A program made the translations under genes and the position numbers. A stretch of 64,000 nt of DNA from positions 26,186,322 through 26,250,321 of the forward strand of contig JAJLRJ010000005.1 in the NCBI GenBank assembly GCA_024195265.1, given 5' to 3'. Positions 33,077 through 43,928 of the stretch are shown here, piece after piece (positions within the stretch are counted from its first letter, which is position 1; each line of letters begins with the position of its first letter). The notes under the pieces were generated by a model. That model ran no database searches. It saw nothing but the letters and a program-made list of their open reading frames with translations, and was not told the DNA's origin. The DNA comes from Dendrophyllia cribrosa (taxonomy: Eukaryota; Cnidaria; Anthozoa; Scleractinia; Dendrophylliidae).

Positions 33077-36000
33077 GTAAGTAAATCAGCGACGAAATTC
33101 ACTCTCGTCCCATCGCATTTCTTTGATATTTTAAATCGTTCGTTCTTTTTTGTATTTTGTATTCAAATGTGTGTGACCTCGAAAATGATTTTTTTTTTTG
33201 CGTGATAAAGCTTGTGTTAGTGTAAAGTACTTTAATATTCCAAATCTGGCTATGCGCTAGTCAATGGAATCCCCCGTCCCGGGGAAGGGTTGGGGGATAA
33301 TACGCGCATTTGAACAACAATGTGATCCTTGGGGTGGCAGATTCCACCTCGGGCAGGAGGAAGACTAGGCACAAGTCAAGATGGCGGAAGACACGAGGAA
33401 GGCAAGTGTGCTTTAAAATCTTCTTATCAGGCGTTTTCTTCGCCATTACATCAATTTCAATCAACTTAATTGTTCCTATTGCTCGTATGATGTTTGCCGC
33501 TTGCAATTTTCAGGGGGGAATGTAAATGTTATGGTTACTTGTTTCATATGCATTTTTGGTAAGATTTCCGTATAACCCCATACATTAAGGCTTAATTATG
33601 TGTTTATGTGCTATTGTTTTGCTTTTTGGAGTTCTATTGTTTTGGCTTTTGTTTCAGTTTTCAGAACAGTATGCACAACTAATAACTAATGTATGGGGTT
33701 GTACGGAAATCTTTCCCTTCATTTAAATAACCAGCTCAAAGACTGCTAAAAAGTTAAGGTTCCAGGTGCATTTTGTCTAATTTAGTAAAAAGTTTCAAGT
33801 AATTTGATTCCCAATCGCACAACATGCAATTTTTAAAATAAATTGTATTTGTGGAATTTCATAAAAGAAGCAAAATTATTAGCTATTGTCTTCTACTATT
33901 CTGATTGGTAAAGCACAACATTTCCTGAATAATTATGAACCATCAGCTCCTTCCCTATTCTTGAAATCAAAGATATTTTATGTGGAAAAGAGCCACAGTA
34001 CAATGGAGTTTACTGTAGCTCTTATGTGTTTGACAACTTTATTGGCCAAGCGGTAGGGGGTGTTTGATATGAGTTCCAGCTCCAGGGTATACTGTAGGAA
34101 CATTGATGGCTTTTAACCAGTTTCTGTGCCAAATCCCCTACCCTTTCCTGGGACTGGTGGTGGGGGTTTCCATTGACTAGTGCATTAATGCCAATCAAAC
34201 TCTTGAATATTCACAACATTCCAACAACCTGTGTCAACCGTTTTGTGGCTGAAAAATAACATCAGTAATCATTGTTTCTGTAAGGTATAAAATTAATGTA
34301 CCAGATCAATGTTAGAACAAATTTATCGAACACATTGCTGCTCTGGACTGCAAAATTCATGTCTTTTTTCCTCTTTATTTTCAGAGTTCAACCAATCTGA
34401 AGATTTTCAGGAAAGCAATAAGGGTCTTTCAACCCCAATGCTAAAACTGGTGTGGGGAGATTGTATCGTCTGCGGTGATCGCGGTACGGGAAAACACTAT
34501 GGGATCGTTGCTTGTGAGGGATGCAAGGGTTTCTTTAAAAGGAGCGTGAGAAAGAATTTGAGCTACAGTTGTCAGGGAAACAGAGCCTGTCCGGTCGACA
34601 AAGTGCACAGAAATAGATGCCAAAGGTGTCGCCTGAACAAATGTTTGACAATGGGGATGAAAAAGGAAGGTAATCTCAAACTTTAGAACTGCTGCACTGT
34701 TACAATATAACTTGTCCTGTTTTTTTTTTTTACAAATTGAACCTTTTGTCGTTCATGTCATAATCTTACCGTTAACATTCATTTGGTAGCTAACAGCTGT
34801 AGCTGGTCACAGCAAAATATAAGATGAAATGAAGCTGAATAATTAGTCCTCATACATGTACTATAATAAAGGTCAGAGAATAGCGAGAATTGCAAAGAAT
34901 GATTTTGAACTAAAAATAACATACTAACAGTACAATGTAACTGAAACAAACACAGCAGTACACTTGTTGCCGAGTGGTTGAGCTGAATAGCTGTTTGGTT
35001 TTATATTTTTATGAGTGGGAGTTTTTTCACTGGCTCTGTTCACCGGTGATAAATTTGATAAGCCAAAGCCAGCAAATATACGGTTATTTCTGCTTATTTA
35101 AGTTGGCTTGGTTTTGAAATGGTGAGAAGGTTTTTTTGATTCCATGAATCTGTGAAGAGATTTTAAGCGTCTACACTGTACCATGCGATGCTGATGACGG
35201 GTTTCGTCCTGTCTAGGAAGATAGGTGGCCTTAACGCAAACTGTAACTCAGCCCACAAAATGGAAGATGTTCTGTAAAGGTAAATAAAAGAAATAGGTAA
35301 TCGCAGATTTCTTTTGAAAGGCTTCCACTACGACCAACTGACCGTCCAACCTCAATGGCAACTGTGTAAAATAAGCTGCTCGTGGGTCGCAGCCATTTAA
35401 TAATAGTGTATGATTTGTATATATATATATATATATATATGTGTGTTATAGGTTAAAATTATTTCAGGTTAAAATTATTTCGAACTAGGTTAAATTTTAT
35501 TTTCCGGACTCTGTCCGAGATTATGTTAATGATTCCAAACTAGTTTAAAAAATTATAACCTAGTTTAAAAAAATTTGACCTGAAACTAAAATTTACCTGC
35601 AACATATATACAAATATAAGGGTGCGAAAGTTGTAACTCAAGTTTCACGCACTAAGCGATCATCAGCATAGAGCACTCATAGAACAAGTAAAACAGTCTA
35701 TATATTGTTTATTCATATATATATGAATAAACAATATATATATATATATATATTGTCTATACATGTATATTGTTTATTCATTTATTCTTGAACTTGATTT
35801 GAATGTATTTCATATATATATATATATATATATATTATAATGAGTTTATTGTCCAACAAAGGAATAAAAAAAGGTGTGACAGTGCGCATTGTGCAAAAGC
35901 TAAGTAAGTAAGTGCAATTGGTAGGAGAAAAAGGTAATGTTTAGTGATACAAGTCAAGTGTAATTGATTATATTTACAGTGTATGATGGTGGTTGCAATT

Positions 36001-36352
36001 TTAAAAAGGTAATAATAATCAAAGAATAGTTCTGAAGGAAGCTGCACAATGCCAGCTGGGGTAAGAGCACTGAGTTTTGGTAGGCAAAGATAATAAGGTT
36101 TGAAGCTTAATTATAGATTTAGAGAATATTAACCAGGTAATCCCACTTTTTTGGTAGATCAAAGATTCCTTTGAATTCAATTTCATAGAAATGTTTTTAA
36201 TTTAATAGTAAGTGTTGTTTCAGGAAACCTTCTATTGTAGGTTCTAACTATTCCTTTTTGCAGTCCAAATGTAGTATCTGGCCACCGCCCGGTTAGCTCA
36301 GTGGTAGAGCTCCGGCCTGCTGAGTGGGAGGTTGATGGTTCAAACCTGGGCT

Positions 36353-36389
<37 letters not shown>

Positions 36390-39300
36390 TGTGCTGCCTT
36401 TGTAATGACATTCTGCAAATGTCATGACATTCTAGTCTTCTCGGATAAGGACGAATAAATCATAGGTCCAGTCTCACAGCACTCTCTGATCTGTTCTTGT
36501 GGGATGTTAAAGATCCCACATCACTGTTCGAAAAGAGTAGGGGGCGTAGACCCCAGGTTGTGGGATTGGGAAGAGATGGCACCTTGCATGAGACCTATTG
36601 CCATTCCCTCTGGACTGTATGAGTCCAGAAGGAAAGAAAATGTTAAAAAAAAAATAAAAGTTAAGCCAGCTAAAGTAATTTGATTTTGACTTTTATAAGA
36701 GTCCAGCCTCAGACCAAGTGCTACTAACGTGTGTAGTCTATAATGAGCAGGCAAAACATTAAAGGAAGTTAGTCGTGATATTAATGAGCTCTAGAAAAAA
36801 GAGACCTTAGGACAGGCCCAGAAGAGATGGCTAAGTTTTTCTATTTCATTCCCACAGAACATGCATTTTGGGTTGTTTATTAGCCCAATTTTAGTCAAAA
36901 AGTCATTAGTTGAATTCCTTCTATGTAAAAGTTTAAACTGAAACTTTCTCACCCGTGTGCTTTTGGTGTACAGTATTTGGAAGCTAGCTGGTAGGCCTTA
37001 AACCACTGGGGTCAGGGCCGTAGCCAGCAAAAAAAAATAATAATAAGGACTGAGGCAATATCCATGGTTAAATTCCCTGCCTAGTTATTTAGGGTCTTTA
37101 TGATGACTATGTTTAAACAAAACACTGGTATCATGCCTGAGGCAAGTGCCTCCGTTTGCCTCATACTGGCTATGGCCCTGGGGGGTGTGTCACTTGTTAA
37201 ATGCCATTGAAGTCGATCATCCATTTTCGTTGACTTAAGGTTGGAGGGATACATTTTTTGAACATTATTGTCAAGTATACTAGCCGGCTTCCAGATAAAG
37301 ATTTTTGTACATGTAGCTTTGTAGAGAATGATGCGACAGGTGTTCCATAGAGTTATCACTCCATAATACATGTACTTTAAAGGGCAGACTTTGAGATTGT
37401 ATTTACTCTGGAAGTCTTTTAAGTCTTTAACTTTTTAACACCTTTTTGAAACCAGTCGGGATAGAGAATTGGATGGTTATTAACCCATTGACACCTGAAC
37501 CGCCCGTAACCGCCCGTACAAGACTCCACTGCTTTAAAAAATTGTAACTTTCTCAATCGTGCGAACATTGCCTTAACTAGCAGTTGTGAGCATTGACTAG
37601 AAAGTCTTTCAAATTGAGATACCCAATAAACACAAAAAAGTCAGCGATTTTTGCAGAATATCAGCGTTTGAATTTGGACAATAACAAAAATTAACGTTTT
37701 TAACGTCATAGAAAAACAACAAAAATCACGTTTTTGCCTTTAGTTTTTTTTATTCAAATCATCATGGCAAACCCAAAAATCAACATTCACAGCAAAATTC
37801 AGTCCTAGTCCTAGCTTAGCAGTGAATTTTTTTGCTCTTATTCGTTGCTCGGGCCGAGCTCTAGCCTCTCGTTCTAATGCATACTGACCTTGCATCAATT
37901 TTCAATATCACCACCGCACTGCATGCTGGGAAATGGCCAAGAATTTTGACAGCGTTCGTTTCTTTCCGCACACATTTCATATTTATACTAAGTCCACAGC
38001 CACTCCGACCCACCGCCGAAATTTCGCGCTTGTTGTGTTCTCCTGTGGTCGCAACTTCCAAAATATGCCGCAGTAGGTCGAGAAATTCATCCAGAGTCGA
38101 GTCCCAAAGCTGCTTCGTTTCCAGGCGGCCATTTTTCCAGTTCAACGAGCAACGAGCCAAATTCGCAAACGAAGTACAACAACTAACTCGCTTCATTGAG
38201 AAGTGGACTCTGAACTACCTCCAAGCTTAATGATGCTCACCAGGCAGCTACTAAAGATGAAAAATGGCTGTGAACTTACCAAAAATCGTAGATAATTCAT
38301 ATTGGACCCTTTATTGCAAATCAAGCAAGCAAAATGAGATCGTCACAATGACGTTTCCAGTAAACTCGAGCCTTCAGTGTTTTAGAACAGCAGCACTTTC
38401 AATGGTAACTCCAAATATGCAGTCACGAAATCCTATGGGGCGTGTGTATGCAGAAAATCACTCAAAAACGTAAAAATCCTCAGGTGTGAATGGGTTAATC
38501 CTTATTAGTGAATTATGCCATATGCATTGATCAAGGAATTGCATTTCAGATGTTATTTTGTCCTCAAAATTAACTTCAGTCCAAATAGAAAGTACTTCTC
38601 TGATAAAGCAGTTTTTAATTTCAAAAGCTTTGAAAGTATCTATGCTGTTTAGGTTGCTTGTCAGCATAACCATTCCACCATACTTTTCTAACTCCAAGTC
38701 GAGGAAATTTTCCACTTTCCTTGATTCGCGACATCTAAATGCTTTTTAATCCACATGGCTATTAGGGCTTCATCGAATGACTGAATATCTATCGTTGATC
38801 ATCAACATTACGTCACACTTTTTTGTCTACTTTTTGATTCCAAAGGAAAAAATAAAAAAGGCTGTTGATGTCTCTGATGACTTTTTCATAGGGCGAGAGA
38901 GGGCAACCCTGCCTAACACCTGTCTTTGGATTCTGAAGAAATCGCTAGCCCATCCCTTGTTTGACACACAACTTTCCGGGGCACCATAAAAGAGTTTCAC
39001 CGATCTTGTGATGCTAGTACCAAAGCCGAAAAAAGTGAGAGTATTTTGGATGAAAGGTCATTCTATTGAGTCAAGGCTTTTTCAAAATCCAAAAAGAAAT
39101 GTAGGCCAGGTATATTGTGCTCTTTAGCATTACATATTAAGCTATATGTAAGTCAAATGTTTTCTCCAATGAATCTACCTTTCAATAATAATATAGTTTG
39201 CTTTCAGTGCATGCCGGGAAGATGGTAACATCCTCCTTTATCAGCTTCGTAGCTTGCAAATTTCTTAGCTCTCCCAGCTCACTGTCGTATATTTGCCTCA

Positions 39301-42300
39301 AGCCAAGTACAGTCAAACCTCTATAAAGCGGCCCTCCCCGGAACAACAACAACAACAACAATGTTTATTCGTACTGTAAAATTACAAAGATGTATACATA
39401 ATATATAAATTAAAAATAGATACAGTAGCTGGTTACCCAAAATAACTAAAAAGCTAAACTAGTTGGGTAACCATCACTTATTAATTAAAAATAATATACA
39501 CAGTGACGCGAGTCAAAAAAGTGGCTTAACATAGATTAACTAAATTTAATGTACACACCTTAAATAGAATTAATAGAATTAAATCGCTCCCCATATTTAC
39601 TGTAAACTTGACCTCTTTAAGCTGTCACCTTTATTAAGCGGTCAGTTGGCCATTCCCCGAGGGTGACCGCTTAATAGATGTTTGACTGTAAATAGGCAAA
39701 CTGAAAATTGAGGAATGGACTGGACTTAAACAAACACGGACTTGTAAAAAGTAGGACTAGTAAAATATTTCTCTTTATTGTAACGATCATCTATATAAAT
39801 GTATGTAGTAATGATGATTATGGTGTTATTATAATAAATATTTTATTTTACTCTCTGTTTGTTGTAGCTGTGCAGTGTGAACGGAAGCCCATTGCTAAAT
39901 GCTTGGAAGATGGCACAAGTAAAAATCACCTGCAAAGTGCAAGCTTGTCCCCTCCGAGTACCAGTAATCAACCAGTGTATCAGGAAAAACCAGGCAGTGT
40001 ACCTCCAACGCCAACCAGTATATCGTCAACACCAACCAACCTCTCTCAAAAAACGCCTTCTGCATTCCTCTCTGGAGAGCAATGTAATAACATCATAAGC
40101 TCTGAACATCTCCAGTTTACACTCAAACCCCCAATGCTTGGCGTGTCTTCATTGTCGATGGATTATGTTTATGAAATTGCCACACGACTCCTGTTCCTGA
40201 CTGTTGATTGGGTGCGAAGCATTCCAGCTTTTCGCAATCTGGAATGTACAGATCAGCTTGTTTTACTGCAGAGTACATGGTCAGATCTTTTCATGTTGGG
40301 TGTTTCTCAGTGCTCCAGCTTTTTCCCTCTGTCCCCATTGTTGACACTTGCTGCAGTTCATATGGAAAGCAGTGAAGGCAATCAAGACCACCAACCCACT
40401 GTGACTTTGAAGAAAGAACCAAATATGGTGGAGATGATAATGAGTGTTAAGGACCTGTTGTTCAGTCTCGAAAAGGTTGAACTGGATTTGGCAGAGTATG
40501 CATTCCTGAAGGCTATTGTACTTTTCAATTCAGGTAATTTTATTTTCATTTTGTACATTTTTAATGTAAACATAGGAGATTTATACTGCAAACGATTGTA
40601 ACTTTGGTTCAAATCTCTCTCACCCAGTATGATAATTCAGGCTGAGTATTTTTGTTAGTATACATGTATGTAGCCTGATACTGCCAAGCTTTTAGCCGGC
40701 AGGGTGTCCAGGGATGCCCACTTTTTGAAGAAATTCAAGAAAATTGCACCTACATGTAATCCTTTAAAAATTTATTATCGGAAATATATTCAGGACAGCC
40801 ACTTTTCAATTTCTGGCTAAAAGCCTGCTGATACATATGGGGGTTGGCAGTTCCTGCATTTTCATTTTTTCAGTTTTTCCTATCTCCTCTGCTTCTTTCA
40901 ATGTCACAAATGTCACTTTCTCCTGGCTGCCTTCTTTTCCCATTTTTTCTCTATTCTCGCATGTTTTTTCTTCTCTTTCTACCCCCTTAACCATCCCCTT
41001 GCCGTCATGAATATCACACAGGGCTAAGCTTAGAAGGAGCCAGCTGCACAAGATGGGGTATGGTCGTTTCGCTACAAGTCGTTTCGCTACAAAGTCATTT
41101 CGCTACAAGTCGTTTCGCTACAAAGTCGTTTCACTAGCCTGCGTAGCAAGCGTTCCCGCACGAACGAATTTAACGCATTCTGGTCGCGAGAAAATTGGGG
41201 CGAGAGCAAAAAATCGGAGGACGGGGGTGGGAGTGGGGAGGTGAGGGAACGCTTGCCTGTAAACCCCACGATTTTGAAAAACCCGTTCGTCCACGAACGG
41301 GGCTCCTGATTGGTGCGGTGTGGTCACTTTGAGTGACAGGTTTGACAAGTAGCTATCAAATTTTCGCGCAAAATATTTTGAGCGTGACTTGCAATCAAAG
41401 GATAAAAGATCAAAATGGAGCTCGGAGAACATGTGAAAGATTTTGAAACGTGTTTAAACGAAGTTATATCAGAGCTAAGCGAAGCGGGGCTTGCTTTTAC
41501 TTTGAAAACGGAACAAGAAAGAGTAATGCGCCATCTGTAATTGGCTAATTTGTTGACAAGCTGTCAATCGGCGAATGAAATCAACCGTGACAAATCAGTG
41601 GGCGTTTTTCAAAATCGTGGGGTTTGCAGGCAAGCGTTCCCCTCACCTCTCCACTCCCACCCTCCGATTTTTTGCTCTCGCCCCAATTTTCTCGTGGCCA
41701 GAATGCGGAAAATTCGTTCGTACGGGAACGCTTGCTACGCAGGCTATCGTTTCACAACAAAGTCGTTTCGTTACAAGTCGTTTCGCTGCATAGCGAATCG
41801 ACGTTGAGATGCAACGAAACGACTTGTCACGAAACGACTTTGTAGCGAAACGACCGGTAAGCCACAATGGCTGTTGTCCTTTAGTCATTTTCAAACTTGG
41901 TTTACACGTAGGACACAAGCATAAGCACAAACTACATCTACATTTATTTAGTCGGTAAAATCCTTGCAGATATCACACCAACTGTACTAAAAACTAAAAC
42001 AAAGAAGCTATTATCAATATATACAATACACAGGAATCAGTGAATAAAAATGTAGCTTAATGGGATAAAAATATCTATAAAAATGAATAAAATTTAAAAT
42101 AATAATATAAAAACTTAATAGTTCTTAGTTAGATGACTAAGTAACTCCGATTTAAAAGTAGCTGGGAATTTGACTTCACTATATCCACGGGTAACCTGTT
42201 CCATAGTCTTAGAGTCCTTGGAAAAAAGGAATAAAAATAGATGTTCTTCGTCGCCTTTTCCTGTCTGTATCTAAAACGATGGCTACTCCGAGTGATATTT

Positions 42301-43083
42301 GCATATTTCATTTATTTCCCGTGTCTACCACCAATATCATGATCTCATCTAAAGCTTTAAAATAATCTGTAACTCTACAGATCAGCTTCTGTATTGTTAT
42401 ATTGTCTTACTTTCATTATTTTCAGTTACATTACTTTTCCCTGCCTCGAATAGCGTGTCTAATAATTTTTTTTTAAGTTCAGTATGGGGGTTAAGATAAG
42501 TGTTTACGTCAATGTCAATTTGCCCACGGCTCATTTTGTATAAGAGGGTTAATCGAGTTATAGTTCTTCTTAGCTTCGTGAAGCATTTCAGTAACACTGG
42601 CTGTAGGGTGGTAGTTGTTTGCGCAAAACCGTGCTGCTTTTCTCTGTATCCTCTCAAGCGAAGCGATGTCCTTTTGGAGATATGGATCCCAAGCAGCACA
42701 GGCATATTCCAGCTTCGGACGAACTATAGCTGTGTAGGCAGTTATCTTAACGTCTTTGGGCAATTCCAAAGGTTCCGTTTAATCATACCCAACTGAGCTG
42801 TTATTTTCTGTTTATCTTTTTGTTTTGTGCAGATTGTTCCAGTCTAAAGAATCCTAAACAAGTTGAGCGGCTACAAGAAAAGTCGCATTGCTCACTAAAG
42901 CAGTATGTTGAAAAGAAACATCCCAGCAATCCTGAAAGATTTGCCAAAATTCTGCTGCGCTTGCCAGCCACTCGAATGCTGACTCAGCGAGCGGCAGAAA
43001 AACTTTTTTTTTCTCCGTTGATTGGCACTGTCAGGATTGAGAGCATTATGAACAACATCATTTCGAATTCGTTGACATTTTAA
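33070..43083 (+). CDS. Nuclear receptor, NR2C (TR2/TR4)-like, whole gene
   Basis: A ligand-class nuclear receptor acting as a DNA-binding transcription factor, usually as dimers on AGGTCA direct repeats. Coding exons: 33070-33076, 34385-34669, 39868-40533 and 42833-43083; phases 1, 1, 1. Total 1,209 nt, 402 residues, shorter than vertebrate TR2/TR4 (about 600). The DNA-binding domain has eight zinc cysteines and the CEGCKG P-box; right after it comes VQCERKP, a run shared with TR2/TR4. The hinge is Ser/Thr/Pro-rich. The ligand-binding domain has the [11 protein letters not shown]...[14 protein letters not shown] signature. The C-terminus lacks a recognisable acidic AF-2 helix, which suggests repression rather than ligand activation (inference). 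Confidence 0.85.
33561..33713. mobile_element. MITE in nuclear receptor intron 1
   Basis: AAGATTTCCGTATAACCCCA at left and TGGGGTTGTACGGAAATCTT at right are inverted, with CATACATTA continuing the arm. 153 bp. Confidence 0.8.
34385..34669 (+). CDS. Nuclear receptor exon: DNA-binding domain
   Basis: Acceptor TTTTCAG. Zinc finger 1 is [20 protein letters not shown] with CKGFFKRS; zinc finger 2 is [20 protein letters not shown] with [13 protein letters not shown]. Donor GAAG before GTAATC. The P-box residues E-G-G place it in the NR2-type AGGTCA group. Confidence 0.93.
35400..35835. repeat. (AT)n runs and a GGTTAAAATTATTTC MITE
   Basis: TATATA microsatellites surround 35450-35604, where GGTTAAAATTATTTCGAACT and later AACCTAGTTT/GACCTGAAAC words form imperfect inverted ends. 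The same family, better preserved, is at 54727. Confidence 0.65.
36285..36655 (+). mobile_element. tRNA-derived SINE
   Basis: The head CGCCCGGTTAGCTCAGTGG then TAGAGC and GGTTCAAACC keep both RNA polymerase III boxes. A body motif AGTCTTCTCGGATAAGGACG is one I recall from other animal SINEs. It ends in an A-rich tail. It lies in the large nuclear receptor intron. Confidence 0.85.
37013..37181. mobile_element. Small MITE with CAGGGCCGTAGCCAG ends
   Basis: CAGGGCCGTAGCCAG and CTGGCTATGGCCCTG are inverted at the edges, and the sequence breaks the LINE frame. The CAGGG...CCCTG ends are hAT-like; a target duplication was not clear. Confidence 0.6.
37480..38498. mobile_element. 1.0-kb TTAA element inside the LINE
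   Basis: TTAACCCATTGACACCTGA at left and TCAGGTGTGAATGGGTTAA at right are inverted with one mismatch, with TTAA at both edges. Removing it rejoins the LINE protein (IWHNSLIRI to [12 protein letters not shown]), which proves insertion into the LINE. Overlapping frames inside (near 37861-38230) show no protein I recognise. Confidence 0.8.
39308..39690. mobile_element. Tc1/mariner-pogo-like MITE with nested retroposon
   Basis: CAGTCAAACCTCTATAAAGC at left and GCTTAATAGATGTTTGACTG at right are inverted and flanked by TA. The interior from about 39342 to 39590 is a separate insert: AACAACAACAATGTTTATTC reads on the - strand as a retroposon 3' tail with (GTT)n. Confidence 0.75.
39868..40533 (+). 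CDS. Nuclear receptor exon: hinge and first part of ligand domain
   Basis: Begins [11 protein letters not shown]. The hinge is [23 protein letters not shown]. Helices 3-5 follow ([18 protein letters not shown]). An insert with VTLKKEPN contains a sumoylation-type LKKE word. It ends at [13 protein letters not shown] before GTAATT. Confidence 0.9.
41126..41755. mobile_element. 612-bp inverted-repeat element with a RecQ-like start
   Basis: Element proper is 41135-41746, flanked by a perfect 9-bp repeat TCGTTTCAC. The ends TAGCCTGCGTAGCAAGCGTT and its complement continue as arms of about 145 bases. Each arm is itself foldable: outer AAGCGTTCCC pairs with inner GGGAACGCTT. The centre carries a short frame resembling the start of a RecQ-like helicase. 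Same architecture as the element at 28807. Confidence 0.88.
41415..41540 (+). pseudogene. RecQ-like helicase N-terminal stub
   Basis: A 41-residue frame beginning [18 protein letters not shown] and ending [14 protein letters not shown] then a stop. The LKxxQxR pattern matches the Q motif that precedes Walker A in RecQ-like proteins and in the other element (LKEWQKR). It stops exactly before Walker A would begin. Short, so the assignment rests on the parallel with 29460-29843. Confidence 0.5.
41930..42797 (-). mobile_element. CR1/L2-like LINE fragment
   Basis: On the - strand: LGMIKRNLW, then after a frameshift [40 protein letters not shown], and after another break [19 protein letters not shown]. 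These are standard LINE reverse-transcriptase C-terminal motifs. 5'-truncated about 35 bases from the last nuclear receptor exon. Confidence 0.75.
42833..43083 (+). CDS. Nuclear receptor last exon: ligand domain end
   Basis: [17 protein letters not shown] opens helix 8-9, [15 protein letters not shown] is helix 10/11, and [18 protein letters not shown] ends the protein. TR2 has the parallel LIGNIRIDSV. The stop is TAA. A LINE ends about 35 bases before the acceptor. Confidence 0.9.
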
Positions 43084-43144
43084 TTTTGTAATTAGCGAGC
43101 TAAAGACATAACTACGATCTTGGACATTTCAAATGAAAAATTAA

Positions 43145-43170
43145 TACCCCCCCCCCCCCCCCCCCCCCCA
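43145..43170. repeat. Poly(C) tract after the nuclear receptor stop
   Basis: About 24 Cs, roughly 60 bases past the stop codon, in or next to the 3' UTR. No AATAAA is seen before it. Confidence 0.9.
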
Positions 43171-43545
43171 GTTCAGTGATGCGAATTTATCTTTGAATCG
43201 GAGGGAGTGGGGGTGTTATTTCTCTTTTTATTAAACCTTTCAACTGAGTGTCGCTTTATCCCGGCTGCTTTGTTTGTTTCCCCATTCTGTCTCAGTTTCG
43301 TTGGTCCGTCGGTTTGTATAGGAGATTTGAGTACGATTACGCCTTTTGAATTTAAAGCTAGTCACGCACCCAGAGCTGTCGGTCCTTCCTGTTTCTTACC
43401 AGAGAGATTATGGTGTGATTAATGGTTATCTAGAGCAGACGCAGTCGTCCTCGTACTTAATCTCGTACTCCTTGTGCGATCTACAGTTTCCGGGTTTTTT
43501 TTAATTACCCATCATTCCCGTGCTGTACATACCAGAACGACCGCT

Positions 43546-43928
43546 TTAAGGAGCTATGTCATGGTGATTTTGAGGTTTTTGGGTCGAAACTCACCCAAAT
43601 TGACTAAGTACCTTTGTCGTACACTAATTAACAATTGGATTACGAGTTCCAGATTTCTATCGCGTGATAGTTGATGAGAGCGAAGCCCAAATCAACTATC
43701 ACGCATAGAAATCAAGAGCCACGATTCTTGAAAGGAACTTAATTTTTTCAAGTTACAATCTATTTCCATCCTGGCCATCCACAGTCAAAGATAACAAATA
43801 CTAGTTTCTGTGCACTCGAAGAGTATTTGTTAACAAAGCTGGACCATTATTTTAAGGTTTCCATTGAAACAAAGATGTTTTTTGGCTTTTCAAAGTGATA
43901 CTAAAAATAGGTGACGGTGTCCCTTTAA
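43546..43928. mobile_element. TTAA MITE (AAGGRGCYATG ends), copy 2
   Basis: Left TTAAGGAGCTATGTCATGGT matches the complement of the right end of the copy at 20842; right end reads GACGGTGTCCCTTTAA. It contains a hairpin insert at about 43652-43713 (GATTTCTATCGCGTGATAGT and its complement). A partial third copy is near 44140-44345 (TCCATTTCCATCCTGGCCAT). Confidence 0.7.

Larger units (their letters stand above)
36780..39210 (-). mobile_element. L1/Tx1-like LINE remnant, interrupted
   Basis: On the - strand, in order: GRFIGENI then [20 protein letters not shown] (reverse transcriptase region), [36 protein letters not shown], and finally [16 protein letters not shown] with CMFCGNE and HLFWACPKV, all typical of the L1/Tx1 group. 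Multiple stops and deletions. A TTAA element is inserted at 37480-38498 and a second small element near 37013-37181. Confidence 0.75.
41053..41866. repeat. GTCGTTTCGCTACAA tandem/inverted repeat host element
   Basis: Left flank holds four or five direct GTCGTTTCGCTACAA units; right flank holds the same units and then their complement TTGTAGCGAAACGAC, so the outer ends GGTCGTTTCGCTAC / GTAGCGAAACGACC are inverted. A 612-bp element has inserted into this array. Confidence 0.75.

Noticed and set aside
34309..34384. ATG upstream of the DNA-binding exon as the start of the nuclear receptor
   Set aside because: The stretch ends in a pyrimidine tract and CAG acceptor (TTTATTTTCAG), so it is intron; a phase-matched start exists at 33070.
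36285..36360. A functional tRNA gene
   Set aside because: Cloverleaf-like, but it continues into a SINE body with an A-rich tail; the tRNA 3' stem is not complementary throughout.
37861..38230. Overlapping frames of 111 and 117 codons on both strands
   Set aside because: They lie inside the TTAA element and match nothing I know; kept only as part of that element.
41541..41930. Overlapping + and - strand frames rich in Phe, Arg, Ser
   Set aside because: They follow the GTCGTTTCGCTACAA repeat units and the arm of the RecQ-bearing element.
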